Positions 8,529 to 18,119 are shown, counted from the stretch's first letter. The stretch: DNA of 64,000 bases from Sphingobacterium sp. ML3W (GCF_029542085.1 NZ_CP107036.1:1674001-1738000); one strand, 5' to 3'. The notes: generated by a model from the sequence alone, not told the origin. Made by a program: numbers and translations.

Positions 8529-9353
8529 ATGAAATCCAGTAAACTAACATATTATTATTACAGAATTCCCTCTCCTCAAGAGTTTGAAACAGTATTCTCA
8601 CATTTTTATTTTGCGGAAAATAGAACTGAAACAACAATAACCAAAACACTTTTACCATCTTTCCAAACCATCATGGTTTTTAATTTCGGAGAGCCTGCAT
8701 TTTTGATTTCCAAGCAAAAAACGAAAATCAAAGTTGGAAAATGTATTGTTTTGGGACCTATTAAGTCCGCATTTGAATACGGTATCCCTCCAAACTCCAA
8801 CATATTGGTTCTCAATTTCAAAGATGATTCATTCTACCGTTTTTTTGGCAAAGCATTTTTATCTAATCATTTGCCGATTCATCCCGATGAAGCAATGGAA
8901 GAAAATTGTTTTACTAGTCTATGGGCACAATTGAATAGTATAGATGGTGTACAGGAAAAGGTGGCTCATATTCTCAATTTCTGCCAGCCTTATCTCAACT
9001 TTCAAAATGTAACGTCTAATCTATTAGCTAGTTTCAAATCAGATACAATAAATCCAATCAAGTCTATTGCAGAAAAAGTACGGCAAAGTGAAAGAAACAT
9101 TCAATTGATTCATAAAAAGCATTTTGGTTTCAGCGCCAAGGAGATCATCCGTTATAATCGTTTCTTTAAAGCGATTGAATTGATTCAACAGATAGATTTT
9201 TCCAATGAAAAGGTAAACTGGTTTGAAATTATCGATAAATGCGGCTATTATGATCAAAGCCAGCTTATTCACGACTTTAAACATTTTATTAATCTTTCGC
9301 CTAAGAACTACCTAAAGTTCCAGCAGGATATCTGTCAAGCTACCGGCAAATAG
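8529..9353 (+). CDS. AraC-family transcriptional regulator
   Basis: The C-terminal 90 residues form the double helix-turn-helix of AraC regulators: KKHFGFSAKEIIRYNRFFKA (first HTH end) and WFEIIDKCGYYDQSQLIHDF, then INLSPKNYLKFQQ. The N-terminal 160 residues form a cupin-like sensing domain of the short type common in Bacteroidota regulators, with TIMVFNFGEPAFL. It sits 76 bp upstream of the quinone-reductase-like gene on the same strand and may control it. The start at 8529 is in a good position after an AT-rich leader. Confidence 0.85.
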   Translation: MKSSKLTYYYYRIPSPQEFETVFSHFYFAENRTETTITKTLLPSFQTIMVFNFGEPAFLISKQKTKIKVGKCIVLGPIKSAFEYGIPPNSNILVLNFKDDSFYRFFGKAFLSNHLPIHPDEAMEENCFTSLWAQLNSIDGVQEKVAHILNFCQPYLNFQNVTSNLLASFKSDTINPIKSIAEKVRQSERNIQLIHKKHFGFSAKEIIRYNRFFKAIELIQQIDFSNEKVNWFEIIDKCGYYDQSQLIHDFKHFINLSPKNYLKFQQDICQATGK

Positions 9354-9429
9354 CTATTTTCGTTTTCTTACAATTTTCCTGATTTGCCCTATTTTAAATT
9401 TGTACTGTTCAATCAAATAAAGTAACGCT

Positions 9430-10029
9430 ATGAAACATCTTATTACTTATGCCCATCCAAATCAGGAAAGTCTGAATGGTCAGTTTAAACAAGCTATTGA
9501 AAAAATTCTAGAACAACAAAAACAGGATGTAATCGTCAGAGATCTTTACACGCTCGGATTTGACCCTGTGCTGTCTCTGGAAGATATGACAGGTCAACGA
9601 AAAGGCATTGTCAATGAACTTATTAAAAAAGAGCAGGAATATATTTCTTGGGCAGATATACTCACCTTTATCTACCCAATCTGGTGGACCGGTATGCCGG
9701 CGATTATGAAAGGATACATTGACAGGGTATTTAGTTATGGATTTGCCTATCGTTATGATCAGGGTATACAAAAAGGGCTATTAACTGGAAAACAAGCGAT
9801 AATTCTCAATACGCATGGAAAATCCAATGAAGAGTATAGCACTATCGGTATGGATAAGGCATTACTACTGACATCCGATAAAGGTATCTACACCTATTGT
9901 GGATTTCAGGTCAAAGAGCATTTCTTTTTTGATAAAGCCGATCGTGCCACTCCTGAGATCGTTGAAATATGGCTTTCTAAAATCAGAGATGTATATACTA
10001 AAATAGGCTCTCAACTTTCTAATTGTTAG
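9430..10029 (+). CDS. Flavodoxin-fold NAD(P)H dehydrogenase (quinone-reductase-like)
   Basis: A 199-residue member of the flavodoxin_2 family (NQO1/MdaB/KefF-like), soluble FMN or FAD enzymes that reduce quinones or other electrophiles with two electrons from NAD(P)H. The N-terminal strand and phosphate loop are HLITYAHPNQESLNG. The signature FIYPIWWTGMPAIMKGYIDR (about residues 77-96) is nearly identical to the family consensus, and NTHGKSNEEYSTIG follows. Length is normal. It follows an AraC-type regulator by 76 bp, so an inducible detoxification unit is plausible. The exact substrate cannot be told from sequence. Confidence 0.85.
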   Translation: MKHLITYAHPNQESLNGQFKQAIEKILEQQKQDVIVRDLYTLGFDPVLSLEDMTGQRKGIVNELIKKEQEYISWADILTFIYPIWWTGMPAIMKGYIDRVFSYGFAYRYDQGIQKGLLTGKQAIILNTHGKSNEEYSTIGMDKALLLTSDKGIYTYCGFQVKEHFFFDKADRATPEIVEIWLSKIRDVYTKIGSQLSNC

Positions 10030-10446
10030 AGCTCATCGTATAAGGAAACTCATCTAGCTCACTCAATTCTATTATGTCGTTACGATAGTATTAGTGGGAT
10101 GGAATTATTTCAATTTATACAAAACATCTGTGGTCCTCGATCATAGGGAATGTGATTAATAAAGACTTAAAGAAAAAAGGCAGGATATTGAAACTCTGCC
10201 TTACTTTCTTCTACTTCATAGTCTGGAACATTATTATTAATGAATGCAACAACCTATATTTCAATTGGTGGAACTTTATCAATATGAAAAGCTGTTTTAA
10301 AAGTTCTGATATCTAATAGATTCTATTGACATAAACAGTAAGCACCTCTCCTTCAAATCCTTATAGAAAGCACTATTTTTGGCAATATTTTGTTATATAA
10401 TCTTTCGTATCTTAATTCAGTCAATAGAATGTTCCGAGCAAAGCAC
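10030..10446. other. Intergenic with a small hairpin and possible coding scrap
   Basis: About 415 bp without an intact gene. Arms 10177-10183 and 10196-10202 (AAGGCAG / CTGCCTT) form a hairpin whose minus-strand reading is followed by a T/C-rich run. On the minus strand a short piece reads VVAFINNNVPDYEVEESKAE, broken upstream by a TAG, and may be a gene scrap. Nothing else was recognised. Confidence 0.35.
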
Positions 10447-11169
10447 ATGAAAATTATAACCAGTTTTATCCTCTCACTCCTTCTCCTCTTCATGTTATCC
10501 TGTAAAGAAAAAATAAAAAATGAAGATCAGTTTGTAATTTATCAAGTAAGCCCTGATAAAGGAAATGTAAAATTGTATTGGAAAAATAATGATCATACCA
10601 TTCTAAGAAGTATTGCTCGGCTGAAGAAAGAAGTTGAAGCTAGGAACGAAACATTATTGTTTGCCATGAATGGTGGAATGTTTGAGCCCGACAATTCCCC
10701 GAAGGGTCTTTATATCGATAATTTTAAAATGCTAAAATCAATTGATACATTAAAAGGCAACGGAAACTCCTACCTTCCTCGAAATGGAATATTCTACCTG
10801 ACGAGAAATAATCAGACAGTAATTGTTAAAACTCAAAAATTCAGACAGAGCACGGAAATCAGGTATGCTACTCAATCTGGACCGATGCTACTCATGAACG
10901 GAGAAATAAATCCCATTTTTCAAAAAGATTCTAAAAATCTGAATATAGGGAATGGTGTAGGCATTTTGGGAAATGGGGATCTCCTCTTTGTCCTGCCCAA
11001 AGAAGAGATCAGTTTTTATAATCTTGCACGATTTTTTAAGGAATCAGGATGCAAAAATGCACTATACCTAGATGGTTTTGTTTCCAGAGCCTATCTTCCT
11101 GAGAAAAACTGGGTATAAAATGATGGAGACTTTGGAGTCATGATTGGTATAACTAAGGCTATGCGATAA
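10447..11169 (+). pseudogene. Phosphodiester glycosidase (NAGPA/DUF2233) lipoprotein with late stop codon
   Basis: The protein begins MKIITSFILSLLLLFMLSC, a lipoprotein signal. The rest matches the NAGPA-type phosphodiester glycosidase domain: LFAMNGGMFEPDNSPKGLYI, PRNGIFYLT, ATQSGPMLLMNGEINP, NGVGILGNGDLLFVLPKEE and YLDGFVSRAYLPEKNW. The family removes sugars from phosphodiesters. A TAA at 11116-11118 ends the frame, but the same frame continues NDGDFGVMIGITKAMR to a second TAA at 11167-11169; this is the normal end of the domain, so about 17 residues are cut off, including the final GVMIG strand. The shortened protein may be inactive. An alternative in-frame start upstream (TTG, 10390) is less likely. 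Confidence 0.75.
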
Positions 11170-11188
11170 TTTCGGATAATTTACTTTT

Positions 11189-12262
11189 TTATTCGAATGT
11201 TGCCATTTCAGTAATGATATTCTCAATTAAATCTTTGGCCCGATGGAACTTTAAAATTGATGCGGCCTGCCCTGACCAAAATGATTTCAGTTCGGGATCA
11301 GACTCTGTATTTGCGGGATATGCACCAAGTTTTCCCACAATCTTGCCCTGAAAAGGGTACGGAGCCAATTGTTCCTGATAATCCTTCAATTCTTCTGTCA
11401 ATCTATTTTTGATTGCTCGCGATAATCTTCCGGTAAATATTTTGGTTAGCGTGGTATATCGTGCCTCAACTGAGAATAATTTCTGCCGATAGGTTTGACT
11501 TGCACCTGATTCTTGGGTAGCCAAAAATGCTGTCCCAATCTGGACAGCATCTGCACCCAGTGAAAAAGCGGCTCTTACGCCTCGATAATCAGCGATACCA
11601 CCTGCAGCTATAACTGGAATCCTGACATGATCGGCGATCTGAGGGATCAAGGAAAATGTACCTATGAGACTTTCCTCAGCTTTATTTAGAAATGAGACTC
11701 GATGCCCACCGGCATCAAAGCCTGTAGCGACTACGGCATCAATTCCCGAATTTTCAATGGCAATAGCTTCATCCAATGTGGTAGCTGCCCCTACAGTTTT
11801 GATATTCAATTGGCGGCATTTTTCTAAAATATCTACTGTGGGTATGCCATAAACGAAACTAAATACTGCTGGTCTTATTGCGAAAATAGCTTCAATTTGA
11901 TTCTCAAAAGACGGACTATCATGGAGTGGAAACGGGGGTGGCTCTATTCCTGCTTCATTAAAATAGGGTTGAAATAGTTGAGTTACCTCCCGAAGGGTAA
12001 GTTCATTAAAATCCCCAATATTATCATCCTGACTTTTTACCCAAAGATTGAGATTGAAAGGCTTGTTGGTCTTTTCCCTAATTTCTTCTGAAATTGCAAT
12101 AATTTCATTTGCATAAAAAGGTTGACAACCATAAGATCCTAACCCTCCACTGTTGGACACGATAGCAGCGAGATCCGTAGATGATATTTTTCCCCCGAAA
12201 GGTCCTTGAACAATAGGCAAATCAATGCCTAGTAACCGAGTAAGTTTTGTGTCATTCCACAT
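11189..12262 (-). CDS. Nitronate monooxygenase (2-nitropropane dioxygenase family)
   Basis: FMN-dependent TIM-barrel enzyme that oxidises nitronates such as propionate-3-nitronate to less toxic products. The 357 residues begin TRLLGIDLPIVQGPFGG, the typical first strand, and include SNSGGLGSYG, NLNLWV, the catalytic-site segment VATGFDAGGHR (about residues 189-199, with the His used as base in the family), IPVIAAGGIADYRGVRAAFSLGADAVQIGTAFL (FMN phosphate loop; continuous in the protein) and a C-terminal helical end. Length is normal. A palindromic operator lies 18-32 bp before the ATG, and a Crp-like regulator gene lies 96 bp upstream on the same strand. Confidence 0.9.
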   Translation of the reverse strand: MWNDTKLTRLLGIDLPIVQGPFGGKISSTDLAAIVSNSGGLGSYGCQPFYANEIIAISEEIREKTNKPFNLNLWVKSQDDNIGDFNELTLREVTQLFQPYFNEAGIEPPPFPLHDSPSFENQIEAIFAIRPAVFSFVYGIPTVDILEKCRQLNIKTVGAATTLDEAIAIENSGIDAVVATGFDAGGHRVSFLNKAEESLIGTFSLIPQIADHVRIPVIAAGGIADYRGVRAAFSLGADAVQIGTAFLATQESGASQTYRQKLFSVEARYTTLTKIFTGRLSRAIKNRLTEELKDYQEQLAPYPFQGKIVGKLGAYPANTESDPELKSFWSGQAASILKFHRAKDLIENIITEMATFE

Positions 12263-12279
12263 TGTTTACATTTTTAATA

Positions 12280-12294
12280 TTTTACAATGTAAAA
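12280..12294. promoter_or_regulatory. Palindromic operator-like site upstream of nitronate monooxygenase
   Basis: TTTTACAATGTAAAA is a perfect 15-bp palindrome with one central base, 18 bp upstream of the ATG. A longer imperfect inverted repeat (TTTACATT ... AATGTAAA, about 12266-12293) includes it. The position fits an operator. The binding protein is not known; the Crp-like protein encoded next door is a candidate, although classic Crp/Fnr half sites (TGTGA, TTGAT) differ. Confidence 0.45.
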
Positions 12295-12358
12295 TTCACG
12301 CTATTTATACTACTATAAAAGGATCTACCGCACAAAAAAAATGTGATATAGATCAAAA

Positions 12359-12928
12359 TTATTTTGTGGAATAAAGTCGGCTAAGGGTTTCCCGGCTAAC
12401 GCCAAGATAAGATGCTAAAATGTGCTTTGGTAGTTTCTGTACAAGCGATGGATACTCTAATAGAAATTTTTCATAACGCTGTTTTGCACTACTACTCAAC
12501 AAAGAAAGGACCCGATTCTGCAAGGCAACATTCCTACGATTGGTTTTCTTTCGAAAGAAATGTTCGATCTGATGGAACTCACGACATAGTTTTTCTCTAT
12601 TATCATTACTCAGGCACAGTACTTCGGTATCTTCTAAGCAATCAATATTGACAATCGCATTTTTCTGGTAGTAATAGGCTTCATAATCGGTAATCCACCA
12701 ATCTTTTAATGCAAAAAGTAAAATATGCATCTTTCCATTTTCATCACTATAGTAAGATTTCACGCAACCTGAAAGCAAAAAATAATCGAAAGTAACATGT
12801 TGGCCATCTTGTACTAAAAACTGATGTTTTTTAAATTTTTTATATATAAAGTGACCTAATATGTAATCAAATTCTTCAGGCTGGATAGCAATAATCTTCT
12901 GAAACTGATCTCTTAGAATTTCGCTCAT
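12359..12928 (-). CDS. Crp/Fnr-family transcriptional regulator
   Basis: A 189-residue protein with a cyclic-nucleotide-binding-like beta-roll (about residues 20-115: FLVQDGQHVTFDYFLLSGCV, YYSDENGKMHILLFALKDWW) followed by a helical dimer linker and a C-terminal helix-turn-helix (LPKHILASYLGVSRETLSRL, about 166-185). This is the short single-domain type very common in Bacteroidota. No Cys cluster for an iron-sulfur centre and no clear cAMP-binding Arg-Ser pair are visible. It lies upstream of and parallel to the nitronate monooxygenase gene, so it may regulate it. Confidence 0.85.
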   Translation of the reverse strand: MSEILRDQFQKIIAIQPEEFDYILGHFIYKKFKKHQFLVQDGQHVTFDYFLLSGCVKSYYSDENGKMHILLFALKDWWITDYEAYYYQKNAIVNIDCLEDTEVLCLSNDNREKLCREFHQIEHFFRKKTNRRNVALQNRVLSLLSSSAKQRYEKFLLEYPSLVQKLPKHILASYLGVSRETLSRLYSTK

Positions 12929-13165
12929 GTTAATAACGCATATTTCAATTTATAGAAAGTTTAAGTGGATTTTAATATTCATCTCCTAAAATTACGAAAT
13001 TAAAATGCTTAGCACAGCAGATTTCAAGGATTAACTTAAATAAGCTGACATCTATGATCATTGATACATTTTGGAAGGTTTCTCATATTTTAGCATGGCC
13101 GAAATAGATACAGTAGGAGCTGGTAATGAACCCTAAATGAAAGACCAATCTGTTAAATTGGTTTC

Positions 13166-14155
13166 TTAGAACCGAAACTCCCGTTTTTCCAATATTCCTT
13201 CGTTATATATTTCGGTATAAATTAACTGTCCTTTTTTCCTAGTATTTACTATGGGTCTTCCTGTTTCTTCATTGTATTTTTGCAGTAATTTATAAAACTT
13301 CCATGTTCCAACGGGAGAACCATTTTTATACTCCGCTTCCAAGTAAGTATAAGGATCGGTAAATTCTGAATACCGTTGTAAATCAATATGAAAATTTGAT
13401 TTAAACTCTATCCATTTGCCTTCTTTCTTATGGTTTTTCACCATCCCTTGCTCCTCATCATTTTTATAGAAGCCATTATTATCATAATATCTAGAAAATT
13501 TCCCAGAAGGAAGAATCTGGTATTTACGTAAAGGTCTTAATATTAGGGGACCTTCGCTAAATTCATAATCTTGTATGGAAATTATATAATTTTCAGCGAT
13601 GGTAAATAAGGTATAGTGTGCAAATCCCATTTCCCCCTCATGATGAAGATATATTCTTTTCATATCAATAAGCTTACTGTCCTTCGTTGAAATTAAGTAC
13701 ACTTGTTCAATAAACGGCTCGGCATAACGGACAGTATTATATACAGCTACAAAGTACAATGAATGCGCTCCATAACCCAGAAAATTAGATGCAATTTTAA
13801 CACTATCATATTTCTCATTTACATTCTCACTAAATGGCAGAAAAACATCATATTCTTCGGGAAGTAACATCAGATCTTTTTTGATTACTTTTTCAAAATT
13901 TAACGCATGAAGTTCTTTCAATTTCTTTTCATTCTGTATGGTAGACAGAATGGCGTCAATGCTCTCTTGTTTTGAAATATCTGAATATCCAAAGGGTAAA
14001 ACTATAAGGTTAATTTTATTTCCTTTGGAGAACACTAATCCCTTATCGCTCGAAGGTACATCTGTGTCTATTGCCTTATTCTCTATCTGAGCATTACTGT
14101 AGCTAGAAAAAAGGGAAAATAAAATGGTAAAACAAATGATATTAATTTTATACAT
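13166..14155 (-). CDS. Secreted hypothetical protein with MORN/YwqK-like C-terminus
   Basis: A 329-residue exported protein: signal peptide MYKINIICFTILFSLFSSYS (cleavage near NAQ, residue 22). The middle is not recognised. The last 110 residues contain turn motifs such as KNHKKEGKWIEF, EYKNGSPVGTWKFY and TRKKGQLIYTEIYNEG, which resemble MORN or YwqK antitoxin-type repeats (G-x-W-x-x-Y). These often occur in cell-surface proteins of Bacteroidota. No enzyme motif was seen. It stands alone between two intergenic stretches, in the run of small exported proteins. Confidence 0.6.
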   Translation of the reverse strand: MYKINIICFTILFSLFSSYSNAQIENKAIDTDVPSSDKGLVFSKGNKINLIVLPFGYSDISKQESIDAILSTIQNEKKLKELHALNFEKVIKKDLMLLPEEYDVFLPFSENVNEKYDSVKIASNFLGYGAHSLYFVAVYNTVRYAEPFIEQVYLISTKDSKLIDMKRIYLHHEGEMGFAHYTLFTIAENYIISIQDYEFSEGPLILRPLRKYQILPSGKFSRYYDNNGFYKNDEEQGMVKNHKKEGKWIEFKSNFHIDLQRYSEFTDPYTYLEAEYKNGSPVGTWKFYKLLQKYNEETGRPIVNTRKKGQLIYTEIYNEGILEKREFRF

Positions 14156-14460
14156 ATATAGCTAATATAAAAAGGGAACCATGAAATGGTAATTTTCTTC
14201 GAAAGAAGAATGACTTCGGACGGACCCCATACATACAACACAAATATCAATATCTGGTTTCTCAAATTAGTGCGAATACTAATATTCGTCTGCTACAATT
14301 TAATATTTGTAAATCTATTCTTGTAATTATCGATATTCCTTTTATATGAGCAAAGTAGCAGATTTCATAATTTCTTAACACAACTTGTATTTAAAACATG
14401 ATATCCACCATAAAAATGGACAAGAAATATCTGTCACGTTGGTATAGTAATATTTAGGGT
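14156..14460. other. Intergenic, nothing recognised
   Basis: About 305 AT-rich bases between two minus-strand exported-protein genes. It should contain the promoter of the gene ending at 13166. Small open frames here lack a protein-like composition. Confidence 0.45.
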
Positions 14461-15138
14461 TTATTCCTGGTGGAAGCTGGATCTGGACTTATGTTTTTTT
14501 GTCAAGTATCCGGTCAAATAGCTCCGAATGTCCTTTGGAAGACCACTCAGCGTAACTTTTAAGCTTTGGACAGGTTTACAGTCCTTTCCTTCTCCACAAT
14601 AATAGTCTAGATGGAAGATATAGTCCTTGTTTCTATAAATGACAATATAGGATACTTTCATATCATAGCTCTCGTATCCCCCACAGTAATAAAAAGGAAT
14701 GATAGCCGCCTTTCGCCCACCAAGGTTCTGGATATGTATTTCTTCCTTTACGAAGTAGATTAATGACATTTGAGAATAGGGATATGCATAGACCACCGAT
14801 GTAGAACCTTTTTTGTTTTTCACACGCGCTTCGATCTGGGTGAGTACTCCATCAAATCTAGACGAATCATCATTGCAGGGATTCGTGACTTTTACGTGCA
14901 ATGTGTTTTTTCCATATGCATCTTGATAGACGCACTTGGTCACGATGGTATCAAAGACCTGCAGTTCCGAACCTCCTCGAACGGTATCTTGTAGATACCT
15001 CTTCGAGGTTGCGAAACACGTAGTGGTAAAGAGAAGCAACACCATAAACATGGTACAGCTAGAAATTGTGGCAATATACACTCGAGAAATCGCTACAACG
15101 GATATATTATGTATATTTATTGGTTTTGCCATGTGCAA
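14461..15138 (-). CDS. Exported hypothetical protein
   Basis: A 225-residue protein that I do not recognise. It has a long N-terminal region with one hydrophobic stretch (about residues 13-42, ISVVAISRVYIATISSCTMF onward), either a signal peptide with an extended n-region or a membrane anchor. The remainder contains paired Cys residues (TKCVYQDAYG, TNPCNDD, YYCGGYESYD, YYCGEGKDCKP), which suggests disulfides outside the cytoplasm. The C-terminus is basic. It is on the same strand as neighbouring exported proteins but 305 bp from the nearest. Confidence 0.5.
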   Translation of the reverse strand: MHMAKPINIHNISVVAISRVYIATISSCTMFMVLLLFTTTCFATSKRYLQDTVRGGSELQVFDTIVTKCVYQDAYGKNTLHVKVTNPCNDDSSRFDGVLTQIEARVKNKKGSTSVVYAYPYSQMSLIYFVKEEIHIQNLGGRKAAIIPFYYCGGYESYDMKVSYIVIYRNKDYIFHLDYYCGEGKDCKPVQSLKVTLSGLPKDIRSYLTGYLTKKHKSRSSFHQE

Positions 15139-15420
15139 AGGTTCATAAAAAATAGTATCATTTCGTCTGTATAATCGAGCAAAATCTGTTCCAACATAGG
15201 GTCATTTTGCTGTCTTTGAGTTCTTGCTTGTACACGGTCAATTTTTCGATTATTACCATTGGTACCGGACGCATTTCTGATTTTGCTTTTCAATATCTAC
15301 ATCCATTTTTTTTATATTATATCCTTTGAAATTGACAATTCACTAATTATTAAATTAACTGCCTCTAAATAGTTTTTATTTTTGTCATAAAGTATTCTAA
15401 AATCAAAGTTTTCCTTTCCA

Positions 15421-15476
15421 TATAAATGATGTTCCGCTTTGTTCAAGATATTGGACAAAGCGGAACATCATTTATT
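15421..15476. repeat. Long perfect inverted repeat (hairpin)
   Basis: Arms 15422-15442 and 15455-15475 are perfect reverse complements over 21 bp, and further pairs inside the 12-base loop extend the stem. No clear U tract follows on either strand, so it is not a textbook terminator. It overlaps the 3' end of a 65-codon minus-strand frame. Confidence 0.7.
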
Positions 15477-15640
15477 TCGAAAGTCGAATAGACAAGTTTA
15501 CAGCAGGCTAGGAAAACCTGATTAATCTTTATAGGATCACGCAGGTTTTCAGCGATATGAGCCCTATTCATCAAGGGCAAATGTCCGAGATCATTTTTAA
15601 GCAATTTTATCTTAGCATCTTTGATTATATCTATTAGCAT
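15443..15640 (-). CDS. Small hypothetical protein or remnant
   Basis: A 65-codon frame, MLIDIIKDAKIKLLKNDLGH onward to YSTFEINDVPLCPIS. The composition is reasonable but no family was recognised, and its last codons fall inside the long inverted repeat, which suggests a truncated gene. No partner genes are close: 300 bp upstream and 240 bp downstream are empty. Confidence 0.25.
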   Translation of the reverse strand: MLIDIIKDAKIKLLKNDLGHLPLMNRAHIAENLRDPIKINQVFLACCKLVYSTFEINDVPLCPIS

Positions 15641-15883
15641 TTTCTAACTTTTATGAAAAGGTGTGTATTTCCATTTTTATTAATTTTAGTCTTCAATCTA
15701 CTATTATACTCCTTCATTTTATTCGTGATCGAAAACTAAATTCCACTTAAATCTACCCTATTTCTTGTTAAGGTGGGCTTATCAATTTATATTTGATAGC
15801 GTTCATCTATAATTCGCTTTATTATAGACACAATGATTCATGGGTTAATTGATCGTACTTATTAAATTTATTTACATCAACTC

Positions 15884-17428
15884 TTACTTCATTACGCCAA
15901 CAGGCGTCGCCTTGCGATCAAACATAACCGGTTTTTCACTACCGTCCAGCAAAATTCCTATACCTTGAATCTGACCAGCCACATCGCTAAAAAAGTTAAA
16001 TAGAAGATTGCTTGGCTCCGTATCCGCAACCCCATTTTTATCTACCAATCTTGGATCAAAAACATCATAATGCCTATGTTTGAGAATAACGTTTTCATAA
16101 CCAAGCAGAGTGTATAAGTTATTATCTTTAAGATGTATTTTAATGATTCCATAAGCAGGATTCTCGAAGGAGCCCGTATAATCTTTCAGCTTATGAGAAG
16201 GTGTCGTTGATGGGACAGGAATCTTTCCTTCTTCTTTTTTAACTAGACGTGAAGCTTCAATTTCGGCCTTTTTTTCACCATTCCAATCAATTGGTTCTAA
16301 TTAAAGTAGCCTATCCGCAATAGAATTCCTTACGATAGTGGGAACCTTAGAAACATTTTGATTAGTCAATACCACTATTCCCAGAGAATCAGTTGGAAAA
16401 AATGCAACATTTGCAGAGAAACCATTTATATTACCACCGTGTTCTACTTGATAATGCCCTCTGTAGGAACCAATCATCCAGCCTAAACCATAATTGGAGA
16501 GGAAAATGTCTTTGTGTTTGTCCGGTAATGCTGCGTCCATAACCATTTGAGAACTTGCAGCCTCACTAATATAATCTATTGGCAGTATAACTTTCCCATT
16601 GAAACGACCGCCATTGAGCCAAATCTTTAGCCAGTTGGCCATGTCATTAACACTACTGTTCATACTTCCAGCTGGTCCCATCCCATTAATATTGTAATAA
16701 TCAATCTGTTTAATCATATTATCTTTAGAGACAGTATAGGGTAACGAAGCGTTACTATCTCTTTGAAATGTCTGGATATCCGTATTGGAACGCATCATCT
16801 CTAAAGGGTTGAAAAACCTTTCCTGTATATTTTTCTCCCAAGTTTTACCACTTAATCGTTCAACAATCATTCCTTGTGCCAAATACATAAAGTTATTATA
16901 ATACCATTTCATCCGTACAGGCGAACTAGGTTTCATATACTTAACACGTGTTATCAGACTATCTTTGTTATCGCTATTAAATAGAAACCAGGATAAATCA
17001 TACCTTGACAAACCCGTCCTATGCGCCATGAGGTCCCGAAGAATGATCTGATTATCCATCTCATCACTATAGAACTTCAACTTAGGAAGTAGTGTTACAG
17101 CCTTATCCTCAAACGTCAGTTTACCATCCTGCCTCAACAAACCTAACAATGAAGCTGTAAAAGCTTTGGAGCTGGAACCTATGGCAAAAAGCGTATTGGG
17201 TGTGACAGGTTTCTTATTGACGATATCACGATAGCCAAATCCTTTACTATAAATGACCTTATTCCCTTTCACCACCGCGACTGCAAAACCAGCTACATGA
17301 TGATCGCTTAAAACCTGGTCTAACACCGAATCAATAGCTGCAAAGTGATCATTTTTATTTTTTTGTACTTGGGCAAATAGCGAAAGAGAAATCAATGAGC
17401 AAAAAATACAGGTTAATAGGGCTTTCAT
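15884..17428 (-). pseudogene. Serine hydrolase (class C beta-lactamase fold) with DUF3471, split by an in-frame stop
   Basis: The first 375 codons are an exported class C beta-lactamase/DD-peptidase-type serine hydrolase. They have a signal peptide (1-20, LSLFAQ), the nucleophile motif SSSK (85-88), the YNN motif (177-179) and the HGG motif near residue 335. A TAA at 16301-16303 ends this frame. The same frame continues without a break for 138 more codons: LEPIDWNGEKKAEIEASRL, KLKDYTGSFENPAYG, HRHYDVFDPRLVDK and FDRKATPVGVMK, ending TAA at 15884-15886. This second part is the DUF3471 domain normally fused to such enzymes. A single nonsense change thus splits one gene; the catalytic domain may still be made. 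Confidence 0.85.
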
Positions 17429-17594
17429 ATCGAATTGATTTTTATACTAATCTACTCATTCGCCATCACTCACGCAAATATGGCATCTATTCGCAAAACC
17501 CAATTATAAATTTATCATCTGATCTACTCTCTTTCACAAATTTCGATGGCATCAATTAATAGTAAATAAGCTTCACCAAAACTAGATTGCCTAC

Positions 17595-18119
17595 CTATTC
17601 CTTCACCTTTATGTATTCGTAGTTAGACGTATTATCTGTTCCCGCTAGGAAAACAAATATCCAGCCCCACCTATTCTGCAGCCTATCCACACGCAGCTGA
17701 CTATTTTGATCCAACCAGAGTTGGAATTGGTTATTCTGGATCATTCCATATATTAGCGGGATAGGTATGATGGTGCGCTTATGCTGAGATACGAAATAAT
17801 TGCCTTTTAACTTTCCTTTTAGCACAATGCTTTTCTTTTCGAGACCGTTATCCAACCAAGTCGCTTTGATTTGGCTCCTTCCAATTGCCTTGAGTCTTAT
17901 TTTCGCGTTCTTGAAATCCAACATATCAATCTCATTTTTCAGGATCAGCTGATTCCATAGAGACGAAAATTCGCTCCCCTCATGATCACTTGTTAGATTC
18001 TCATAAGTTCCATCGAAAGACTGTAATTCAGAAATTTCATGCATGCTATCTTGTCTCGTCTGCTTCAACGAAGCACATCCACATAGACTTAAAATAATAC
18101 ACAGAAGCACTAATCGCAT
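17595..18119 (-). CDS. Putative lipoprotein of unknown function
   Basis: With the ATG at 18117-18119 the protein begins MRLVLLCIILSLCGCASLKQ, a classic lipoprotein signal with Cys at residue 15; an upstream ATG at 18161 adds 14 charged residues. The mature part is about 160 residues, with FDGTYENLTSDHEGSEFSSL near the start and a beta-rich body (KARLKA-type strands, KGNYFVSQHKRTIIPIPL, RLQNRWGWIFVFLAGT). It resembles small beta-barrel lipocalin-like lipoproteins but I cannot name a family. An IS3-family copy inserted 110 bp upstream may have altered its promoter. Confidence 0.55.
   Translation of the reverse strand: MRLVLLCIILSLCGCASLKQTRQDSMHEISELQSFDGTYENLTSDHEGSEFSSLWNQLILKNEIDMLDFKNAKIRLKAIGRSQIKATWLDNGLEKKSIVLKGKLKGNYFVSQHKRTIIPIPLIYGMIQNNQFQLWLDQNSQLRVDRLQNRWGWIFVFLAGTDNTSNYEYIKVKE

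Noticed and set aside
15421..15476. Ordinary rho-independent terminator at the long inverted repeat
   Set aside because: The stem is unusually long and no clear U tract follows on either strand, so it was reported as an inverted repeat only.
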